From the NCBI RefSeq assembly GCF_030445035.2, contig NC_080701.1:21792798-21856797 (forward strand): a stretch of DNA of 64,000 nt, given 5' to 3'. Position 1 is the first letter of the stretch, and each line of letters begins with the position of its first letter. The notes beneath the pieces are model-generated. The model was not told where the DNA came from. It did no database searches and saw nothing but the letters and a program-made list of their open reading frames with translations. Origin of the DNA: Dasypus novemcinctus (taxonomy: Eukaryota > Chordata > Mammalia > Cingulata > Dasypodidae). This document shows, piece by piece, positions 11,501-24,324 of this stretch. The position numbers and the translations under genes were made by a program.

Positions 11501-12831
11501 TGTATTATGGGGATATCACTTTTTTTTTTTAATTAAAAAATATTGTGTAATACCAAAGTAAAGGACCTCTGCTGATGCTCTACTCATTCCCCTTCTTTCC
11601 AAACTCATTTCCTAGGGGTAACTACTATTAACAGTGTATTGTGTATCTGTCCAGTCCTCTTTCTGGACATTTACAAATATATATACTCCCACACTTCCCT
11701 AACACATATACTTTATTTTATTGTTTAAATTATGTTTAATAATGTTTCATGTAATGTTCTGAAATATTTATACTCAATAACATACCCTACAGATCCATTT
11801 GAGTCATTATATGAAAATCTACTTCATTCCATTACTTACGTACCAATTATCTAACAATATTAATGGAAATTTATGTTGTCTGTTTTGTTTGTTTTTCTTA
11901 AACTAGTGCTGAACAGTCTTCTATATTTAATCTCACTACTTTTTATTTTTTTATTAGAGAGGCTGTGAGTTCACAGAACAATCATGCATAAAATGTAGGA
12001 TTTCCATGTATCACCCTATTGTTAACACGTTGCATTGGTGTGGTATATTTGTTACAATTGATGAAAGCACATTTTTGTAATTGTACTATTAATTATAGCC
12101 CATTGTTTAACTTAGGGTTTACTGTTTATATAGTGTAGTTCCATGGATTTTCTTTATTAATTTTTATTCTGGTGCCAACCTAATATTTCCCCTGTTAGCA
12201 CATTGAAATATATAATTCAGTGCTGTTAATTAGGTTCACAATGTTGTGCTCCCATCATCACCATTCATAACCAAAAGTATATCATCGTACCAAATAGGTT
12301 CTCTGTAGATTTTAAGCCTTAGTTTCCCATTCCCTGTCCCAACCATGTCAACCTGTATTATGAGTTTGCTTATTCTAATTATTTCATATCAGCGAGATCA
12401 TACAATATCTGTCCATTCATGTCTGGCATATTTCATTCAATATGATGTTTTCAAGATTCATCCATGTTGTTGCATGGCTCAGAAAGTCATTCCTTTTTAA
12501 GGCTGAATAATATTCCATTGTATTTATATACTACATTTTGTTTATCCATTGGTTGGCGGACACTTAGGTTGTTTTCATCTTTTGGAAATTGTGAATAATG
12601 TCGGTATGCAAATATATGTTCAAATTTCTGCTTTCAATTAGCAATATATACCTAGTAGCATGATTGCTGGCTATATGATAATTCTATACTTAACTTTCTG
12701 AGGAACTGCCAAATTAATTTCCACAATGACTGCACCATTTTACGTGGCCACAAGCAATAAATGACTGTTCTTATTTCTCCTCATCTTTTCCAACACTGAT
12801 AATTTTCTGTTTTTTAAAAATAGTAGCCATT

Positions 12832-12920
12832 GGGAGCAGGTCTGTCTCAGTGATTGAGTGCCTCCTTCCCATGTATGTGGTCCCAGATTCAATCCCCAGT
12901 GCCTCCTTAAAAAAAAAAAG
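12832..12920 (+). mobile_element. tRNA-derived SINE monomer nested in L1
   Basis: A single tRNA-like unit ('gtctgtctcagtgattgag', 'agattcaatccccagtgcc') with an A tail interrupts the L1. The L1 phrase 'tagtagccattg' before it is partly repeated after it as 'tagtaaccatt', as expected for a target-site duplication. Confidence 0.8.
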
Positions 12921-13485
12921 TAGTAACCATTCTAGTTGGTGTGAAATGGTATCTCCTTGTGACTTTGATTTGCATTTCCCTGATGAATAATGATGTTGAG
13001 CAACTTTTCATGTACTTTTTGGTCATTTGTTTACCTTCTTTGGAGAGATGTCTATTTACATCTTTTGCCCATTTTTAAATTGTGGTTGTTTGTCTTTTTT
13101 TAAGTTGAAGGATTTCTTTATATATTCTAGATATTAAACCTTTATTGGATATGAGGCTTCCAAATATTTTTTCCCATTGTGTATATTGTCATTTTACTTT
13201 CATGATAAAGTTCTTTCAGCAAAATGTTTTTAATTTTGATGAGGTCCTATTTATCTATTTTTTTGTTGTTGTTTGTACTTTGGGTTTAAATTCTAAGAAA
13301 CCATTGCCTATTTTAAAGTACTGACTCCTAAATTTAGATTTTTGATCCATTTTTAGTTGATTTTTGTATGAGGTTATAGGGGTCCACCTTATTCTTTTGC
13401 AAATGGAGATCCAGTTTTCCCAGGACAATAGTTAAAGAGACTATTCTTTCCCATTCTTGACAATTCCCTTGTCAAAAATCAGTTG

Positions 13486-13882
13486 GAGGAAGCGGATGTG
13501 GCTCAACTGATAGAGTGTCTGCCTACCATATAGGAGTTCCAGGGTTTGGTACCCAGGGCCTCCGGGCCTATGTGGTGAGCTGGCCCATGCGCAGTGCTGC
13601 TGCGTGCAAGGAGTGCCATGCTACGCAGGGGTGTCCCCTGTGTAGGGGTGCCCCACGCACAAGGAGTGCACCCTGTGTGATAAAAGTGCATCCTGCCCAG
13701 GAGTGGCGCCGCACACATGGAGAGCTGACACAGCAAGATGATGCAACAAAAAGACACACAGATTCCCGGTGCTGCCTGACAAGAATGCAAGTGGACACAG
13801 AAGAACACACAGTGAATGGAAACAGAGAGCAGACAATGGGGGGGGGGGGCAGGGGAGGGAAGGGGAGAGAAATAGATTTTTA
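13486..13882 (+). mobile_element. Full-length long DAS-type SINE
   Basis: The head 'agcggatgtggctcaactga' has a clear tRNA-like A box and a B box near 'gggtttggtaccc'. A GC-rich body and a G run at about 13839-13850 follow, then an A-rich tail. The flanking L1 phrase 'aaaaatcagttgg' occurs on both sides, giving a target-site duplication. The open frames on both strands are SINE body, not genes. Confidence 0.92.
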
Positions 13883-14539
13883 AAAAATCAGTTGGCCATA
13901 AATGTGAAGGTTGATTTCTGAACTCTAAATTCAGTTTCCTTTGTGTGTATGTCTGTACTTGTGCCATTACCATGTTTTTTTGATAACTGTGGCTTTGTAA
14001 TACATTTTGAGATCTGGAGGTATGAGTAACCCAATTTCTAATCTCATCTACTTTTATGCATATTTCTAATGGATAAATTCCTAGGAGCAGATATTTTAGT
14101 TTAAGGAATATATATTTAAAGTAGAAACAGCTGATTCATCTTTCAGTAAGGTGGTAATAATTTACATTTCCAGTAGTTGAATGTGAGGATTTATATATAT
14201 CAGTCTTATTAATTTTGGCATCCTGATTAAGTGACAAAAAGCCTCATTATTCGTTTGGTTTGCATTTCCCTGATTAGGTATCTTTTCATGTCTTTACTAG
14301 TTCTATACATTTTCTTTCCTGGGAAGTTCATATTAATATATTTCTGTTGGCTTGTAAATTTCTCATTGTTTTATATGGCTTCTCATATATTAACAATATT
14401 AACTATCAGTCAGTAATATCACTTATAAATAATTTCTATAGTTTGTCATTTCTCTTTTGCCTTGGAGTCATAACCTTCAGTCTTACCTGTTTTGTCTTGG
14501 TTTCATGTCATGCTTAGGAATACGTTTTCTTTTTCCTAT

Positions 14540-15850
14540 TTTAATTTTTTTAATCTTTCTTAGGGAATTTGTAGGTTTACAAAGCAATCATGCATGAAAT
14601 ACAGATTCCCCTTATACCACCTACCACCACCAGCTTGCAAAGGTGTGGAATATTTGTTAAAATTGATGATAGCCCATTTATATAATTGTGCTATTAATTA
14701 AAGGCAGCCCTGGTTTAATATAGGGTTCACTGTGTAGTGTAGTTCCATGGTTTGTTTGTTTTTTAATTGTTACCATATATACAATGTAACATTTCCCGAT
14801 TTAATGACATTCAGATATATTTTAGTGCTTTTAATTGCATTCTCAGTGTTGTGCTACCATCATCACCACCATTCATTACAAAAACATTTTCATCATTCCA
14901 AATGGGAACCTTGTGCATTTTCAGCCTTAACTTCTGATTCCTATTGCAACCCCATCCTCTGGTAACCTTATTTTTATGGCTGAATAATATTCTATTGTAT
15001 ATGTATACCACATTTTATTTATCTGTTCAGAGATTGGTAGACACTTGGGTTGCTTCCGTCTTTTGGCAGTTGTAATGCTATTAACATGGGTGTGCAAATA
15101 TCTATTCAAGTCTCTACTTCCAGTTCTTTTGGGTATATGCAGGGAGTGGGATTGCAGGGTCATATGGTAGTTCTATGGTTAGTTTTCTGGGGGACTGCCA
15201 AACTGTCTTCCACAGTGGCTGTGTTAGTTGTGGGTTTTCATATATGCCCTTACCATGTTGAAGAAGTTTCCTTCTATCCCTATTTTCCTAAATGTTTTTA
15301 TCAAGAAAGTGTGCTGTATTTTGTCAGATGCCTTTTCTTCATCATTTAAGATGACAGTGTGGGTTTTTTCCCCCATTCATCCCATTACTATAGTGTATTA
15401 CATGAATTGATTTTCTTATAGTGAACCATGATGGCACGCCTGGGTTGAATCATACGTGATTCATGGTATATAATTCCTTTAACATGCTGTTGGATGGGGT
15501 TTGCTATTATTTTGTTGAGGATTTTTACATCTGTATTCATAAGGAATATTCTGTAATTTTCTTTTCTTATAGTATCCTTATATGGCTTTGGTATAAGTTT
15601 TATGTTGGCCTCATAAAATGAGTTTGGGAGTCTTATACCTCTTCAATTTTTAGGAAGAGTTTTAGCAAAATTTGAGTTAAGTCTTCTCGCAATGTTTGGT
15701 AAAATTCACCAGTGAAGCCATCTGGTCCTGGGTTTTTTCTTTGGGAAGTTTTTGATTACTGATTCAGTGTCTCTACTAGTCATTGCTCTGTTGAGATCTT
15801 CTGTTTCTTCTAGAGTCAGTATAGGTCAAGGGTACATTGCTATTGTTTTT
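14540..15850 (-). mobile_element. Second L1, antisense, internally deleted
   Basis: A new L1 3' end begins near 14540 ('acaaagcaatcatgcatgaaa') and runs through reversed ORF2 to about 15230. It then jumps to a more upstream part of ORF2 ('gctgtattttgtcagatgcc', 'tgaaccatgatggc'), so an internal segment is missing. Confidence 0.8.
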
Positions 15851-15872
15851 TTGCATTTACCTTTTTTTTTTT

Positions 15873-16276
15873 TTAAAGATTTTATTTATTTCTCTCCCTT
15901 CCCCCCCTACCCTGCCCCGCCCCAGTTGTCTGTTCTCTGCGTCTACTTGCTGCATGTTCTTCTTGGCCTGCTTCTGTTGTTGTCAGCGGCATGGGAATCT
16001 GTGTTTCTTTTTGTTGCATCATCTTGTTCTGTCAGCTCTCTGTGTGTGCGGCGCTATTCTTGGGCAGGCTGCACTTTCTTTCACGCTGTGTGACTCTCCT
16101 TACGGGGCGTACTCCTTGCATGTGGGACTCCCACATGCGGGGACACCCCTGCATGGCACGCATCATCACTGTGTGTGGGCCAGCTCCACACGGGTCAAGG
16201 AGGCCTGCGGTTTGAACCGCGGACCTCCCATGTGGTAGACGGACACCCTAACCACTGGGCCAAGTCCGCTTCTCTG
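15873..16276 (-). mobile_element. Full-length long DAS-type SINE, antisense
   Basis: The tail complement ('ttttaaagattttatttattt') starts near 15873. The tRNA-like head ends near 16276 with 'aaccactgggccaagtccgc'. The L1 phrase 'ttgcatttacc' before it and 'ctgcatttatc' after it mark an imperfect target-site duplication. Confidence 0.9.
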
Positions 16277-16289
16277 CATTTATCTTTTA

Positions 16290-18660
16290 ATTACCTTTAC
16301 TGAAGATCTTCACTTCTTAACACTGCTCTAAGCCAATCTCTTCAGTCTTTTCCTTTCAATCTGAACTTCCTTTAGCAATTCTTGTAGGGCAGGTGTTTTG
16401 GTGACAAACTCTCTAATTTCAGTTTCTCTTTGAATATTTTAAACATCCTTCATTTTTTAAAAAACACTTTTTTTTTTAGGCTGTACTGGGGATTGAACCT
16501 AGGACCTCATACATGGGAAGCAGGCACCCAACCAGTGAGACATATTCACTTCTACCTCCTCATTTTTGAAGCACACAGTTTTTCAGGATAAAGAATTTTT
16601 GACTGGCAGTTTCTCTCTTTCTGTATCTTAAAGATAAAATTCCACTGTTTTTTTTTTTTTTTTTTGCCCCTATGGCTTCTGTTGAGAAATCAGCTCTTTG
16701 TTTCATTGAGGATCCCGTGAATGTGATGAATTGTTTTTCTCTTGCTGCTTTCAGAATTCTCTATTTTTGGAACTTGACATTCTGATTAGTATTTGTCTTG
16801 GAGTAGATCTATAAGGGTTTATTTGTTTGGAGTATGTTGCACTTCTTGGAGATGTATAATTATTTTTCATAAGAGTTGGGAATTTTTTGGCCATTATTTC
16901 CTCAAATATTCTTTCTGCCCCAAATATTCTTTGAGTATCAGTGAGGAGCACAGGTCATCCTGCCGCTGACCTGCTGGGAGTTTGTAACCATGGTGTCTAT
17001 TGTTGGTCTGAGGGACAGGGACTACTGGTGTGCCAACATGACAGAGCGGTTTAGGGCCCAGTGGCTACAGGTGCTGGTAGGGAAAAAAAATTTCCCTTTC
17101 CATCTTTTTGAATTCCCAGGACACACATATTGGTATGCTTCATGTTCTTACCCAGGGCCCTGAGACCTGTCAACTTTTTTCTGTTCTTTTTTCTATCTTT
17201 TCTTCTGACTATAGGATTTCAATTTTTCTGGCTTCTAGTCTTCTGATTCTTTCTTCTGCCTGTTCATATCTGCTGTTGTATGCCTCTAGTAAAATTTTGA
17301 TTTAAAAATTTTTTCCTCTGGTATATTTTTAATCTCTTATTTTGCCTTTTATCCCCATAATTTCTATTATGCTTCTTTTTATATTTTCTAATTATTTTTT
17401 TTTACACATTGTCTTCTCAATATCCTTTAGTTCTATATCCAGCATTTGTTTACTTTTTCTCTATTTTCCTTCATTTCCTTGAATTGATTTAGGAGATTTG
17501 TTTGAACTTCTTTGATTAGTTTTCCAAGTTCTGTATCTCCTCTGAAGTTTTAACTTTTTGGTTGACAGAGTCATATCTGTTTTTTAGTATGGCTTGAAAT
17601 TTATTTCTAATGCCTGGGCATCTGATTATTTTGATATGCTAATTACTCTGGAAGGTCAGTTTCTCCCTCTTGCCTAGGGTTTTATTTTAGATTGGCTTTG
17701 TGTTAGAGCTCTTCCTTGACTATTGGTCTGACTTGTATTGGGTCTTTAGAGTAGCCTGTGTTTATTCAGATTTTCTCACATCTTCTGCACTTGATTCTTG
17801 CCCTGGACATGCAGTACAACATTAAGGTTGCCATTTGTTTGCAATCATTTTACCTTCAGGAATAAGCTTTATTTCCTCTGTTCCTTCTTTGGGAATCCTG
17901 AGCTTTTCTGTTTTGTTGTTATTGCTGTTGCATAATTTTCTCCTTAGCTCCTATGATTTAACTTCTCTTCCTTACTCATTGCCCCCTTTTCATTACACTT
18001 TTCATTTGGGGACCTGTCCTGACTTAGCACGTTCAGTTTCCCCTTTCTCCCCCCCACTCTCCCCCATCCCCCCCTTTTTTTTCCCTGTGTGGCTTTTCTG
18101 CCTTTAGTTACTTCCCCCTTAGGGTATCCTCTCCCAGAGAGTCAGATGGGGTCAGTCCAAAAAGTCTGTTTTTCCTTTAGGTAATCCAGCAATCAGAGAC
18201 TGAGTTGAGTGTGTCCATCTCTTGCCAACAGTTCTGAGGACACTTTTGTATGTGGTGCTCATATGCTTATGTCTCTCCTGGGTCTTTGTGTCCTTACGTC
18301 TCTGTGCCTGGATATGCATGGGATTCTGACTTTCTGCTATGAGTGGCTCTGTGTGCTTTGAGTGTCCATAGCAGGAGGGTCCTGGGCCGTGCTATTCTGT
18401 GACTCCTAAACTTTGCAAGACCAAATAAGGAGGAGGGGTTCAGACTTGTAGGTCTGGGTCATAAATTTCCTACCTTTTCTATGAGTTTTTTTTTTTTTTT
18501 TAATTAGGGGTTTGTGGAATCATTTTCCAGTCTCTATCATCCTTCAGAGTTCCAAGCAAGTGGGATTTGTCCTTTTATTAGTTGTTTCTGAGGTGATACT
18601 CTTCCAGGGGATGTCGTTTGTCACCATATTGATGACATCATTCCCTATACTTTTGAATTT
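16290..18660 (-). mobile_element. L1-type upstream sequence, antisense, with SINE monomer
   Basis: The text resembles the reverse of an L1 5' region: 'cttgtagggcaggtgttttg', 'ttgagaaatcagctcttt', 'ttctcttgctgctttcagaa'. The same class is at 63680-64000 and about 31990-33300. A SINE monomer in antisense lies at about 16465-16555. A GC-rich patch at 16935-17085 fits neither and is unexplained. Confidence 0.45.
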
Positions 18661-18866
18661 ATAATCATATGAGTATATTTTTTAAGATTATTGCAAGAAA
18701 CAGAATTTGAGGATCCTCTGCCCAAACCTATGTATTTTTTAGAATAATAAAGATATCTATCATTGTCTCATTTTATGTTTGTTCTCTAATTGCTGTTTAT
18801 TTCATTATGACATTTAAACATTCTGATCTTGTACAGTTAGCTACCTAATAAAATTTAAAGTGTAGT

Positions 18867-19076
18867 CAGGGGACCAGATGTGGCTCAAGCAGTTGAATGC
18901 CTGCTTCCCACATAGGAGGTCCCAGTGACTCCTGAAACAACAACAACAGTAAGCAAAACAAAAAAATCAACTCAGGGGAGCTGATGTGTCTCAGTGGTTG
19001 AATGCCAGCTTCCTCTGTACAAGGTTCCAGGTTCAATCCCTGGCCACCTGTACCTCAAAAAAAAAAAAAAAAAAAA
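18867..19076 (+). mobile_element. Dimeric tRNA-derived SINE
   Basis: The units 'agatgtggctcaagcagttg' and 'gctgatgtgtctcagtggtt' are joined by an A-rich linker. A run of about 20 A closes the element. Flanking 'gtgtagtcag' and 'gagtagtccg' suggest a degenerate target-site duplication. Confidence 0.85.
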
Positions 19077-19309
19077 GAGTAGTCCGCAATCTTAAAAAAG
19101 ATTAGTCTTTCTAAGTCATAGAAGTACAATTTTCAGAAAAATGTCAATTTGTCAAAACTGAAAATTTTCTAGTAAGTTTTCAGGTGATTCGTTTAGTTCT
19201 TTAGTTTAATATTGTTCTCAGATAATGCTACATTTTATCTCTTTCAATATTTAGCATTCATTTATATGAACTATTTATAAAACCATATAAATTAATAGTG
19301 ATTTGTTTT

Positions 19310-19860
19310 CAGTGGTGATTTTACTAGATGTCTATTGCTTCTTCAGTAATTGTGACACTGGAAAATAGTTTTTATCTTGTCAACCAGGAATCCTGTTATC
19401 CTTATTTTTGGAAGAGATTTAAAAATTAAAAGTCTAAAATTTTGTTAAATGCCCTTTTGATATCTGTTGTAATAATGATAAGATTTTAATATTTGATCCA
19501 TTTGTGTGAGATCATAGTAAAAGGTTTTCTATTATTGAACCTTCCTTATAGTCCTGGGATCACTTTTAAGTCATGATTTATGATAGAAAAAATACATTTG
19601 TGAATATTTCACTTAACAATCTTTATATCTATGCTTGTAGGGCAGAATATATTGTTGCTTTATCTATTGTTTTAGACTTTGTGTTATCTTTGTTTTTTTA
19701 ATCAGTTAATTATAGTTTTTTTCCTACATAATATATAATGTGGGACTTAACCATTACGTGAACGTTTGAAAGTGTTCATCAATAAAATGCTCTGTGCCCA
19801 CATTTTTAATGGGTTCCTCTTTATTAATGTGTTTAATTTTTCTTCACTCATTAGTTCACT
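19310..19860 (-). mobile_element. Old L1 ORF2 fragment, antisense
   Basis: Reversed ORF2 text such as 'aaatgcccttttgatatctg' and 'atcatagtaaaaggttttct' lies just before the next ADAM9 exon. Confidence 0.5.
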
Positions 19861-19876
19861 GTTTTTTTTCCCCCAG

Positions 19877-19957
19877 ATATGTAGAAACTTCCAATGTGTA
19901 AATGCTTCTGTTCTGAATTATGACTGTGATGTTCAGAAAATGTGTCATGGACATGGG
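19877..19957 (+). CDS. ADAM9: ADAM9 exon, end of cysteine-rich region into EGF-like domain
   Basis: This 81-bp exon codes 27 residues beginning ICRNFQCVNAS and ending CHGHG, the entry into the EGF-like domain. Both ends are phase 0. The acceptor is 'ttttcccccag' and the donor is GGG|gtaggt. The cysteines of the region are kept. Compared with human ADAM9 as I recall it, VDAS reads VNAS and QKKC reads QKMC; VNAS fits the N-x-S glycosylation consensus (N-A-S), which the Asp version would lack. Confidence 0.95.
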
Positions 19958-20284
19958 GTAGGTAATATTCTCTTTGGATTTATTCATAAAAGTAATGCTG
20001 AATAATGAGAATTCTCAGTGAGGATTAGGTGAGACTTCCAAGATTTTTAGATTTGGGGGAATTTTTGATATCCAGTAAATTTTTCATTCTTAAAAAAACT
20101 GTCTATGATAAATATATTCTAAAATTGATTGTGGTAATGAATACACAACGCTGATTATGCTGAGAGCCAGTGATTGTACACTGTGGTTGGATTGTATGGT
20201 ATGTGAATAAAACTTCTTTAATTTTTAAAAAAGGCTGTCTGTGAATTTGCATTAATTTATTCCTTGTCTTGGTTTCCATTCTGA

Positions 20285-20461
<177 letters not shown>

Positions 20462-20639
20462 TGATCTCCCAGTGGCCCAAACAGAGATTGGGCATCTTTG
20501 TCCCTCTCCCTCTCTTCCCTCATCTAGTTATATATTACATTATGGTGATTTTACCTCCTAAATTCTCACCAATGTTTCCATTTTCTTCATGCCCATTTAT
20601 TACCTTTACTTTCTTGCCTGGGTGTATATAATAGCCTCT

Positions 20640-21140
20640 TAACTAGGCTCACTGTTTCCCATCATGCTTCCTAAAATCCATGTTCTAGCACTATATTACA
20701 GAGTTTTGGTGTTTTCCTTCAAGAATCCAGTTCTGATGATATCAGTCTTCTGCTTTAAATTCAGTGCTTCTTCATTGCTATTAGAATGAAATCCAAAAAT
20801 CCTTAATCGTTTTTTAGAAAACCTTGCATAATCTGCCCTCATTTACCTTTCTAGTGTTATTTCACTAAGCTTAAGACATATCGTAACTTCATTGATTTTC
20901 TGTGACAGGCTACTCTCTCACCTCTGGGCTTTCATACCAGTGTTTCTATGAGTCAAACGTGGCCAACTGCTACTCAGGTTTTCGTTTATACCTCATTTTC
21001 TCTAGAAAGTTTCCCCTGATTGCATAGACAGGAATTAATATGCCCCTTCTCTTTGCTCTGTTAGTACTATTGGCACTATCACATACTATAGTAATTATCT
21101 ATTTAACTCGTTTTTATTCTCATAGATTTTGAGCTCCTTA
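20640..21140 (+). mobile_element. L2 3' region, sense
   Basis: The text matches the L2 3' portion in diverged form, such as 'gaaaaccttgcataatctgc', 'cctctgggctttcatacc' and 'agattttgagctcctta'. Ancient mammal-wide element. Confidence 0.65.
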
Positions 21141-21179
21141 TTTGCCAGTATATTTCTAATAAAAACAAATGCTTTCTTT

Positions 21180-22040
21180 CTCTTGGAATGGCTGGGGAAT
21201 TTTCTTGGTGTATGTTTAACTTTTTAAGAAGCTGTCAAACTGTTTCCCAGAATGTATTGTTTTACATTCTCTCTAGATGTGTAGGAAGGTTCCAGTTTCT
21301 CTACATCCTCACCAACTCTTGGTATGGTCAGTCTTTTTAATTTTAGCCATTCTATTAGATATGTTGTGGTATTTCATTGTGATTTTAATTTGCATTTCCC
21401 TGATGGCTAATCATCTTTTCACGTACTTATTTGCCATTGGCATATCTTCTTTTGTGATGTATTTGTTCAAATTTCTGCCTATTTTAAAATTGGGTTTTGG
21501 GTTTTCTTATTATTGTGTTTTTAGGGCTTTTTTTTTTTTTTTAATATTAAGGATATAAGTCCTTCATCAGATATATGATTTGCAAATATTTTCCCTTGGT
21601 CTACTTAATTTGGATTTCATTTGCTTTTATTTTTTCTTGTTTCTTAAGGTGGAAGATGAAGTCATTGATTTGAGATGTTTTTTCTTCTCTAACACAGGTG
21701 TTTTAGTGCTGTATATTTCTCTCTCAGTACTGCTATTTATTTTTTTGTATTTTTCAAATTTTGATACATTACATTTTCATTTATATTCTTTTCAAAATGT
21801 TTTCCAATTTTTCTAATTTTTTCTCTGACCCATCTTGAAGTATTTTGAAGTATGTTATTTTGTTTCCAAGTATTTGGAGATTTTCCAGATATTTTAGTGT
21901 GTATGTTTCTCATTTTATTGCACTGTAGTCAGAATAATATACTTTGTTTGGCTTGTATTCTTTTCTGTTTTTTGACACTTGCCTTATGGCCCAGCATATA
22001 GTTTATTTGGTAAATGTTCTTTGCACACTTGAAAAGAATG
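21180..22040 (-). mobile_element. L1 ORF2 fragment, antisense
   Basis: Reversed ORF2 text is clear: 'aatttgcatttccctgatgg', 'tcttcacgtacttatttgcc' in approximate form, and 'cattttattgcactgtagtc'. A T run lies at about 21530. Confidence 0.75.
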
Positions 22041-22049
22041 TATTTTCCA

Positions 22050-22914
22050 CACCAGCAGGAGGGGTGAACAAGCCAGCTCTTAGAACATGCCAAGTCCCCC
22101 AGCTTCATTTCACACAACAGCTACAACAGCAGCAGCAACAGTAGGGTGATAGTTACCCTCACTAACCCAGTTCTCTTCAGCTGTACTAATACCTGAGGAC
22201 ATTTACACACTTACCTGTGTGAGCCATTTCAGGCTGGAAGGCCTCATTAGAACACCTAGAAGGTATTAATGACCCCCAGAAGCAATGGTGTACCTATACC
22301 TGAGAGCAGTTAGATCTTCAACCACAGGAGACTGATATTAACAGCCACAATGCCTAGACGATCCACCCCCCCTCCCACCACAGATTGAGCCATTTTTATG
22401 TTCTCCTCTATCAGTTGTAACTGAGCTTCTATGGTCTCTAAGTTTTTGACTTTCTGATCCTTTCTCTCTTGTTTTCTCCAGTTTTGATTCCTTTACCAGG
22501 TGCTCCAAAGATGGAAAAAACACTTTTCTATGACTGTCTATCTTCATGCTTTTGGTCATAATGAGAGAAGTTAGTTATACTCAGAAATATCTGTTAAACT
22601 CTAAGTAAAGGGAAATATACAGCCTTTATATGATTTCTCTGCAGCAACGTCAAGAAAACTGGTATTGTATAAGTAGGAAATTAGTCACACTGCCTGAATG
22701 CATGGCTAGGTAAACAGAAGGGGATTTCCAGAGTTCCAGCTGATGATATATCATTTTTTCTTGGCTGCAGAGGAGAAAAACCGAGAAGGAGAATTTCCAG
22801 GTGATGTCATAGGTCTTCGTAATTAGACTGAGTCTTAGTTACAGGATTGCAGCTACACCCAGCTTGAGTATATTCCAGAAAGAATGGAAGGCAATCATTA
22901 GAAAAGTCATCACA
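22050..22914. other. ADAM9 intron, unclassified, possibly L1 5' sequence
   Basis: No gene is recognised. A short (CAG/CAA) run lies at about 22117-22140. The stretch 22380-22560 reads like the reverse of an L1 5' or ORF1 segment but I cannot place it firmly. Confidence 0.3.
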
Positions 22915-23320
22915 CAGGAAAGTGGATTTGGCTCAATGGATGGGGTGTCCACCAGCCATGGGGAGGTCCAGGGTTCAAACCCAGGGCCTCCTGGCCCGTG
23001 TGGTGGGCTGGCCCATGTGTGGTGCTGATGCGCACAGGGAGTGCTGTGCCACGCAGGGGTATCCCCCGTGTGGGGGAACCCTAGGCCCAGGGAGTATGCC
23101 CCTCCGTAAGAAGAGCCACCCAGTGCGAAAAAAGTGCAGCCTGTCCAGGAGTGGTGCCGCACGCGTGGAGAACTGACGCGGCAGGGTGATGCAACAGAGG
23201 GTGATGCAGATTCCGGGTGCCTCTGACAAGAATATAAGTGAACACAGAGAGTAGACAACAGTGGGTGGGAGAGGAGAAATTTTTTAAAAAAGGTTTATTC
23301 TATAAAAAAAAAAAAAAAAG
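22915..23320 (+). mobile_element. Full-length long DAS-type SINE
   Basis: The head is 'agtggatttggctcaatgga', the body is GC-rich, and the tail is A-rich near 23300. Flanking 'gaaaagtcatcaca' and 'gaaaaatcaccgcac' look like a degenerate target-site duplication. Open frames on both strands are SINE body. Confidence 0.9.
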
Positions 23321-23329
23321 AAAAATCAC

Positions 23330-24324
23330 CGCACAAAAGGCCGTTCAAAGGCCCATCCCCCTGAAGGCTACACTGAAGGTCACATGGAGGGTCACACCAT
23401 GGGCTACTGTGCCAAAGGTACCACAGTGATGCTGTATGTGGTGGATGCTCCCTGGATGGACAGAAGCGTGGCTGTTGAGTATACTGTGTTGTGGGTCATC
23501 CAGCTGGTTGCTATTTTTTAGCAGATACAGGCCCACTGCATTGCATAGCCAGCTTTTTATAATACTGGCCTGGGCCTCACCTCTCTACCTGCTGGACGAG
23601 GAAGTTTTTGTCTCTTCACTGATGATCACTGCAGTGTGACCCTCCTTGGTGCCAGCCTGAATCTCCTGCTTCATCTTGGTATATTTTTCCATCTCATCGA
23701 GGATGAACCATGATTTGTGATCGGAGATTTTTGCCATCCGCATGAGTGCAGTGAGCACATGGTTTCTGATCATGTTCAGCTTGCTGTTAGCCAGAAATTG
23801 GATTTTGTCATGCCCCATGGCTCTGATGGCCAGGCAGTGGCTAACGAGTTTTCTGGGTACTCTATGAGAATGCCACATCCAGTTTCACATCTTCGAGAGC
23901 CAGTATGGCTGCAGTGGTGGGTAGGAGGACCACCCTGCCAGTGCCCGTGTCCATGCTGACATTTACAACATTGATGCAGCAGTGGTATTCTTTGTATAGT
24001 GCTGTTTGCCCCTCTTACTCTTCATTCTGAAGCATTTGTTTGAGTTGGTTGGTTGGCATGTATGTTGTAAGTCTGTTGGACTTGTCTGTCAGAATGCTGG
24101 TATCGGATGCAGGGCCAAAGCACAGTCTAAGTGGGAGCCTCAGTGGACAATTTTGAGTACAGTGGCGTGCCAGGTTGCTTCATATTCTGTGCTGGTATGC
24201 AGCAGTACATGACAAGTTAAATAGGAGATGCAAGCAAAAAGGATTCGGGCCTTACGCCACAGTCTGAGTATTTTCTGTAGTGTGTATTTTTCTTAACAAG
24301 AATGCCACAAATAGTAGCTTGCCA
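23330..24324 (-). pseudogene. Unidentified GC-richer block with an open antisense frame
   Basis: This block is GC-richer than the surrounding intron and matches no repeat I recognise. On the minus strand, 23585-23878 is open for 97 codons and includes the segment ALMRMAKISDHKSWFILDEM. Frames on either side are broken by stops. It could be a processed pseudogene, or another piece of the virus-like remnant at 26850-29385, separated from it by two LTRs. I do not recognise the protein and assign no function. Confidence 0.25.

Larger units (their letters stand above)
11930..14040 (-). mobile_element. L1 3' end and ORF2, antisense, with nested SINEs
   Basis: The + strand runs from the complement of an L1 3'UTR ('cagaacaatcatgcataaaa') into reversed ORF2 ('ggctgaataatattccattg', 'tttgatttgcatttccctg', 'tctagatattaaaccttta'). 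A SINE monomer at 12832-12920 and a long SINE at 13486-13882 are inserted in it; L1 text resumes after each ('atcagttgg' flanks the second). Confidence 0.85.

Noticed and set aside
13503..13973. 156-codon antisense frame and 122-codon sense frame
   Set aside because: Both lie in a full-length DAS-type SINE; similar frames recur in other copies of the SINE.
15752..16238. Open frames of 113 and 133 codons
   Set aside because: They run across L1 text and the antisense SINE at 15873-16276; no conserved protein.
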